A DNA stretch of 8,388 bases from Deltaproteobacteria bacterium. Its GTDB lineage: Bacteria; Desulfobacterota; G020345765. Shown in pieces: positions 5,081 to 8,388 of the stretch (positions are counted from its first letter, which is position 1; each line of letters begins with the position of its first letter). Where the stretch lies: positions 1 through 8,388 of the forward strand of contig JAUWWP010000092.1 of NCBI GenBank assembly GCA_030616835.1, given 5' to 3'. A model generated the notes under the pieces. It did no database searches. It was not told the DNA's origin and saw only the letters and a list, made by a program, of their open reading frames with translations. A program made the position numbers and the translations under genes.

Positions 5081-6256
5081 ATGTCCAGACGGGTAGGAAT
5101 GGAGGCCTCGCTGGCCGTTTCCGAGGCGGTGAAGATGGCCAATGTTGATGTAGTGTCTGCTTATCCGATAACCCCCCAGACCCATATTGTGGAAAGCCTG
5201 TCCGAGATAATCGCTGAGGGCGAGCTGGATGCGGAATTTATCTGTGTGGAATCTGAGCACTCGGCAATGAGTGCCTGCCTGGGTGCCTCGGCCTGCGGGT
5301 CCCGGACCTTTACCGCCACTGCCGGTCAGGGTCTGGAACTGATGCACGAGGTGGTTTATATAGCCTCCTCGATGAGGCTTCCGATTGTGATGACAGTCGC
5401 TAATCGTGCCCTTTCGGCACCCTTGAGTGTCTGGGGAGATCACTCGGATGTGATGGCGGTGCGTGATACTGGCTGGATTCAGGTATTCGTGGAGAATGCC
5501 CAGGAGGCGTTTGATCACGTGCTCTGGGCCTTCCGGGTAGCGGAGGATAGGAGGGCGCTGTTGCCAGTAATGATTCACATTGATGGATTTAACCTCACCC
5601 ATGTGGTGGAGCCTCTGGAGATACCGGAGATAGCCCAGGTGAATCAATTCCTTCCAGAGAATGACTATCCCCATCCCCTCTCCCCTGATCGACCGGTAAC
5701 AATGGGGGCTTATGGCCCGCCCTTTATTTACACCGAAGTTAAAAAGGCCCAGGAGGTTGCCCTGCGTTCGGCAAATGCTATTATTCAGGAAGGCTGGGAT
5801 GAGTTTGCCGAGATCTTCGGTCGTCGCTACCGGCCGGTGGAGAACTACCGGATGGAGGGGGCCCGGGTGGGAGTTTTGACCATGGGGAGTATCGGCGAGA
5901 CCGCCTCGCTGGCTATCGACCGGATGCGTGATCAGGGAAAAGAGGTGGGATTGCTTAAGCTCAGGTTGTGGAGGCCCTTTCCCTTCGAGGAGATCCGCAA
6001 GGCAGTAGAAGGCCTGGAGACACTGGCGGTAGTGGACAGATGCATTTCCTTCGGTGGACCAGGGGGACCGGTATGCTCGGAGATCCGCTCGGCACTTTAT
6101 CAAGCTCCCTCCCGGCCTCGGGTGGTAGGATTCGTTGCGGGACTGGGGGGAAGGGATATCTCGCCTGAACAGTTCGAGGAGATAGTAAAGAGGGCCGAAG
6201 AGATCGCGCAAAAAGGCTCTCCCGATGAGTATGAAATGATTGGAGTACGCGAGTAA
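5081..6256 (+). CDS. porA: Pyruvate:ferredoxin oxidoreductase, alpha subunit
   Basis: The alpha subunit contributes the pyrimidine-side thiamine pyrophosphate contacts and the pyruvate pocket. The 391-residue product has the expected length. The YPITPQT motif is at 28-34; T31 is the conserved threonine of the family, and AYPITPQT points to pyruvate more than to 2-oxoglutarate or branched-chain 2-oxoacids. ESEHSAMSA follows at about 57-65, with E59 likely the thiamine-activating glutamate. The GDHSD segment near 118-122 and the C-terminal domain with CISFGGPGGP fit PorA. The ATG follows the porD stop directly and the stop overlaps the porB start by one base (TAATG at 6254-6258). Substrate assignment is inferred from the motif, not tested. 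Confidence 0.95.
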   Translation: MSRRVGMEASLAVSEAVKMANVDVVSAYPITPQTHIVESLSEIIAEGELDAEFICVESEHSAMSACLGASACGSRTFTATAGQGLELMHEVVYIASSMRLPIVMTVANRALSAPLSVWGDHSDVMAVRDTGWIQVFVENAQEAFDHVLWAFRVAEDRRALLPVMIHIDGFNLTHVVEPLEIPEIAQVNQFLPENDYPHPLSPDRPVTMGAYGPPFIYTEVKKAQEVALRSANAIIQEGWDEFAEIFGRRYRPVENYRMEGARVGVLTMGSIGETASLAIDRMRDQGKEVGLLKLRLWRPFPFEEIRKAVEGLETLAVVDRCISFGGPGGPVCSEIRSALYQAPSRPRVVGFVAGLGGRDISPEQFEEIVKRAEEIAQKGSPDEYEMIGVRE

Positions 6257-7188
6257 TGGATAGATTTTCGATCTTTGCCTCCCGGCTGGTTCCGAAGAGC
6301 GAGCACTTTGCTCCCGGGCACCGAGCCTGTATGGGGTGCGGGGAGGCCCTGGCAGTGCGGCATGTCATGAAGGTGCTGGGGAGAAATGTGATTGTGGCCA
6401 ATGCCACCGGCTGTCTGGAGATTATTTCCAGTCAGATCCCGCAAAGCTCCTGGGAAGTTCCCTGGATTCATACCCTGTTTGAGAATACCGCCGCAGTTGC
6501 CTCCGGGATTGAGGCAGGGATCAAGACCCTGATCCGCAAGGGTCGGATCCCGGCCAGGAAGCTCAAGGTAGTAGCGATGGCCGGTGACGGCGGTACCTCG
6601 GATATCGGGATCCAGGCCCTCTCCGGTGCCCTGGAGCGAGGTCACGATTTCCTTTACATCTGCTATGACAACGAGGCCTATATGAATACCGGGATTCAGC
6701 GATCCAGCTCCACCCCTTACGGAGCGAGGACTACCACCTCCCCGCCGGGGAAGAAGAGCATCGGGCAGGCCACCTGGAAGAAGAACATGCCCGCCATCGT
6801 GTCCGCTCACGGCATTTCCTATGTTGCCACTGCCTGTCCCAGCTATCCCTTCGACCTTATGGATAAGGTAAAGCGGGCAGTGGAGGTGAAGGGACCGACC
6901 TATCTCCACATCCTTTCGGTGTGCCCCACCGGCTGGAGAAGTGCCTCTGACCTTACCGTAAGGCTGGGCCGGCTGGCGGTTGAGACCGGAATGTTCCCCC
7001 TTTACGAGGTGGTGGAAGGGAGGTATCGGTTGAGTATGGATCTGCCCCCGCTTCGCCCGATCAGAGATTACCTCAAGCACCAGGGAAGATTCCGGCATCT
7101 GGGCGATGAGGAGATTGAAATGATCCAGCAAAGGATAAGTCAGGAATACCACAAGCTTCAGGAGCTTTCCCGGAAAAATGAAGATTAA
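6256..7188 (+). CDS. porB: Pyruvate:ferredoxin oxidoreductase, beta subunit
   Basis: The beta subunit binds the diphosphate of thiamine pyrophosphate and the proximal [4Fe-4S] cluster. The thiamine motif runs from GDGGTSDIG (110-118) to NEAYMNTG (139-146). The cluster ligands are C25, C28, C53 and C223 (in CPTGW), all present. The product, 310 residues, is normal for the family. The start overlaps the porA stop by one base, and the stop lies 11 bases inside the next gene, so alpha, beta and the NuoE-like subunit are translationally linked. With porG, porD and porA the set is complete, so this is a full four-subunit enzyme. Confidence 0.96.
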   Translation: MDRFSIFASRLVPKSEHFAPGHRACMGCGEALAVRHVMKVLGRNVIVANATGCLEIISSQIPQSSWEVPWIHTLFENTAAVASGIEAGIKTLIRKGRIPARKLKVVAMAGDGGTSDIGIQALSGALERGHDFLYICYDNEAYMNTGIQRSSSTPYGARTTTSPPGKKSIGQATWKKNMPAIVSAHGISYVATACPSYPFDLMDKVKRAVEVKGPTYLHILSVCPTGWRSASDLTVRLGRLAVETGMFPLYEVVEGRYRLSMDLPPLRPIRDYLKHQGRFRHLGDEEIEMIQQRISQEYHKLQELSRKNED

Positions 7189-7636
7189 CCGAAAGAAATT
7201 AGGTCGCCTGATCAGCCGAAGAGGGAAGGAAAAAGGGGAGCTGATCCCGCTTCTTCAGGATATCCAGGCAGAGTATAACTATCTTCCCCAGGAAGCACTA
7301 CTCATCGTCAGTGAGCAGTTGGATGTGCCGTTCAGCCAGATCTACCATATCGCAACCTTTTTCAAGGCATTCCACCTGAAACCTCAGGGGAGGCATCTGA
7401 TCAAGGTCTGCCTGGGTACCGCATGTCATGTAAGGGGGGCGGTAATGATTACCGACAAACTGAAGAGGGATTGGGGCCTGGAATCAGGCGAGACGAGCAC
7501 TGACGAGCGATTCACCCTGGAGACCGTAAATTGTCTGGGAGCCTGTGCATTGGGCCCGGTTCTGGTTATCGATAGGGAGTATTTCGGACAGATGACCTCT
7601 GCTAAGGTCAATTCGGTACTTAAGCAATACAGTTGA
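7178..7636 (+). CDS. nuoE: NuoE-like [2Fe-2S] thioredoxin-fold subunit (NADH dehydrogenase/HydC type)
   Basis: This subunit holds a [2Fe-2S] cluster next to the NADH-oxidising subunit of complex I, bifurcating hydrogenases (HydC) or related diaphorases. The 152-residue product has a helical N-terminal part with the family segment around PLLQDIQAEYNYLPQEAL (24-41) and the thioredoxin-like domain with ligands C78, C83 (C-x4-C), C119 and C123 (C-x3-C). The ATG at 7178 overlaps porB by 11 bases. GGAG at 7161-7164 lies 13 bases upstream, so expression probably depends on coupling. The next gene is NuoF-like and starts 4 bases after the stop. Whether this pair serves a hydrogenase, a formate dehydrogenase or another NAD-linked complex cannot be seen; complex I itself is less likely, as no other nuo gene lies upstream of the pair here. 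Confidence 0.92.
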   Translation: MKINRKKLGRLISRRGKEKGELIPLLQDIQAEYNYLPQEALLIVSEQLDVPFSQIYHIATFFKAFHLKPQGRHLIKVCLGTACHVRGAVMITDKLKRDWGLESGETSTDERFTLETVNCLGACALGPVLVIDREYFGQMTSAKVNSVLKQYS

Positions 7637-7640
7637 GGAT

Positions 7641-8388
7641 ATGACCAGGATAACAAACCCGGAGGAGCTTGAGCGTCTGCGCACCTCCATCGTTGAAGGA
7701 AGGAATCCCGAGAGGCCGCGCATCACTATCTGCGGGGGAACCGGCTGTCATGCCTATGGCTGTCAGAAGGTTGCAGCAGCACTGCATAAAGAAATTAAGA
7801 AACGGAGGCTTACTGCCAAAGTAGACATTATGGTGACCGGATGCCATGGCTTTTGTGAGAGGGGTCCGCTAATCGTGGTTCATCCCCGGAAAATATTCTA
7901 TCAGCAAGTGAAGGTAGAGGATGTGGCGGATATTGTTTCGGAAACTATAATTAAGGGCGAGATAATTGATAGATTACTCTATACCGATCCGGTGAGCGGT
8001 GAGAAGACCCGGCAAGAGGAAGAAGTTCCTTTTTATAAGCGGCAATCCCGGATCCTCTTTAGCAGTAACGGAAAGATCGATCCAACCAGCATTAAGGATT
8101 ATATTGCCATCGGTGGTTACGGCGCTTTAGGTAAGGTGCTTCCCGAAATGGCCCCCGAGCAGGTAATTAAGATGATCAAGGCCTCGGGCCTCAGAGGACG
8201 CGGCGGTGGGGGCTTCCCGGCAGGGATCAAATGGGAATCCTGCCGCCGGGCCCCGGGTGACAGCAAGTACGTAATCTGCAATGCCGATGAGGGAGACCCC
8301 GGGGCGTATATGGATCGGAGTCTCCTGGAAGGCAACCCTCATAGTGTCCTGGAGGGAATGCTGATCGGAGCCTATGCTATTGGCTCCC
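7641..8388 (+). CDS. nuoF: NuoF-like NAD(H)/FMN-binding subunit with N-terminal [2Fe-2S] domain (HydB/HndC type), partial
   Basis: 249 complete codons run from ATG 7641 to the window edge with no stop. The N-terminal domain carries a [2Fe-2S] thioredoxin-like motif with C31, C36, C68 and C72, in the context CGGTGC...GCHGFC. This N-terminal extension is typical of HydB/HndC-type subunits and not of plain NuoF. The flavin/NADH core begins near residue 130. It contains the FMN-binding GLRGRGGGGFPAG (183-195), followed by CNADEGDPGAYMDR (213-226). The NAD-binding remainder and the C-terminal cluster regions are outside the window. The protein would exchange electrons with NAD(H) through FMN. The ATG has a GAGGA only one base away, so it may be translated by re-initiation after the preceding stop, 4 bases upstream. 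Confidence 0.93.
   Translation, partial: MTRITNPEELERLRTSIVEGRNPERPRITICGGTGCHAYGCQKVAAALHKEIKKRRLTAKVDIMVTGCHGFCERGPLIVVHPRKIFYQQVKVEDVADIVSETIIKGEIIDRLLYTDPVSGEKTRQEEEVPFYKRQSRILFSSNGKIDPTSIKDYIAIGGYGALGKVLPEMAPEQVIKMIKASGLRGRGGGGFPAGIKWESCRRAPGDSKYVICNADEGDPGAYMDRSLLEGNPHSVLEGMLIGAYAIGS

Noticed and set aside
4712..6211. Minus-strand open frame of 499 codons antisense to porD and porA
   Set aside because: It lies antisense to well-supported porD and porA, which have complete motifs. Its peptide is rich in Pro, Gly, His and Arg with no recognisable domain, as expected of the complement of a GC-rich gene.
6100..7152. Minus-strand open frame of 350 codons antisense to porA and porB
   Set aside because: Same reason: a shadow of porB, with no domain or ribosome site.

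Overview
The window looks like a chromosomal segment from an anaerobic bacterium with roughly balanced GC content. The bacterial marks are a small SRP RNA, TadA, DnaX with a zinc module, RecR, Shine-Dalgarno sites and a sigma70-type promoter. The anaerobic marks are a four-subunit pyruvate:ferredoxin oxidoreductase next to NuoE/NuoF-like subunits, plus the start of a Tat-exported protein resembling molybdenum oxidoreductases. I cannot name the lineage. Gene order does not settle it, because tadA/SRP RNA/dnaX/ybaB/recR is conserved widely (for example in Bacillus).

Layout. (1) Positions 1-195, minus strand: the first 65 residues of a Tat-signal protein, probably the catalytic subunit of a type II DMSO-reductase-family enzyme, cut by the window edge. 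(2) 196-404: a divergent intergenic stretch with a near-consensus promoter for the rightward genes. (3) 405-3883, plus strand: a compact information-processing block of tadA, tRNA-Ser(CGA), tRNA-Ser(GGA), SRP RNA, dnaX, ybaB and recR. It combines wobble editing, serine decoding, protein targeting, the replication clamp loader and recombinational repair. (4) 3884-4224: an AT-rich non-coding gap filled mostly by a repeat-like element with short direct and inverted repeats around a GC-rich hairpin. (5) 4225-8388, plus strand: a tightly packed energy operon porG-porD-porA-porB-nuoE-like-nuoF-like, with gaps of 4 and 0 bases, overlaps of 1 and 11 bases, and a gap of 4 bases. The last gene runs off the right edge.

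The energy operon implies that pyruvate oxidation to acetyl-CoA and CO2 yields reduced ferredoxin. The NuoE/NuoF-like pair, carrying [2Fe-2S] and FMN/NAD(H) sites, would connect that electron pool to NAD(H), either as part of a bifurcating hydrogenase or another diaphorase-type complex. The partner subunit that would decide this lies beyond the window.

Most of the window is well-known biology. The parts that deserve a second look are the physical joining of por to nuoEF, the repeat element at 3922-4138, the odd T-stem of the second tRNA-Ser, and small hairpins and start-site questions.
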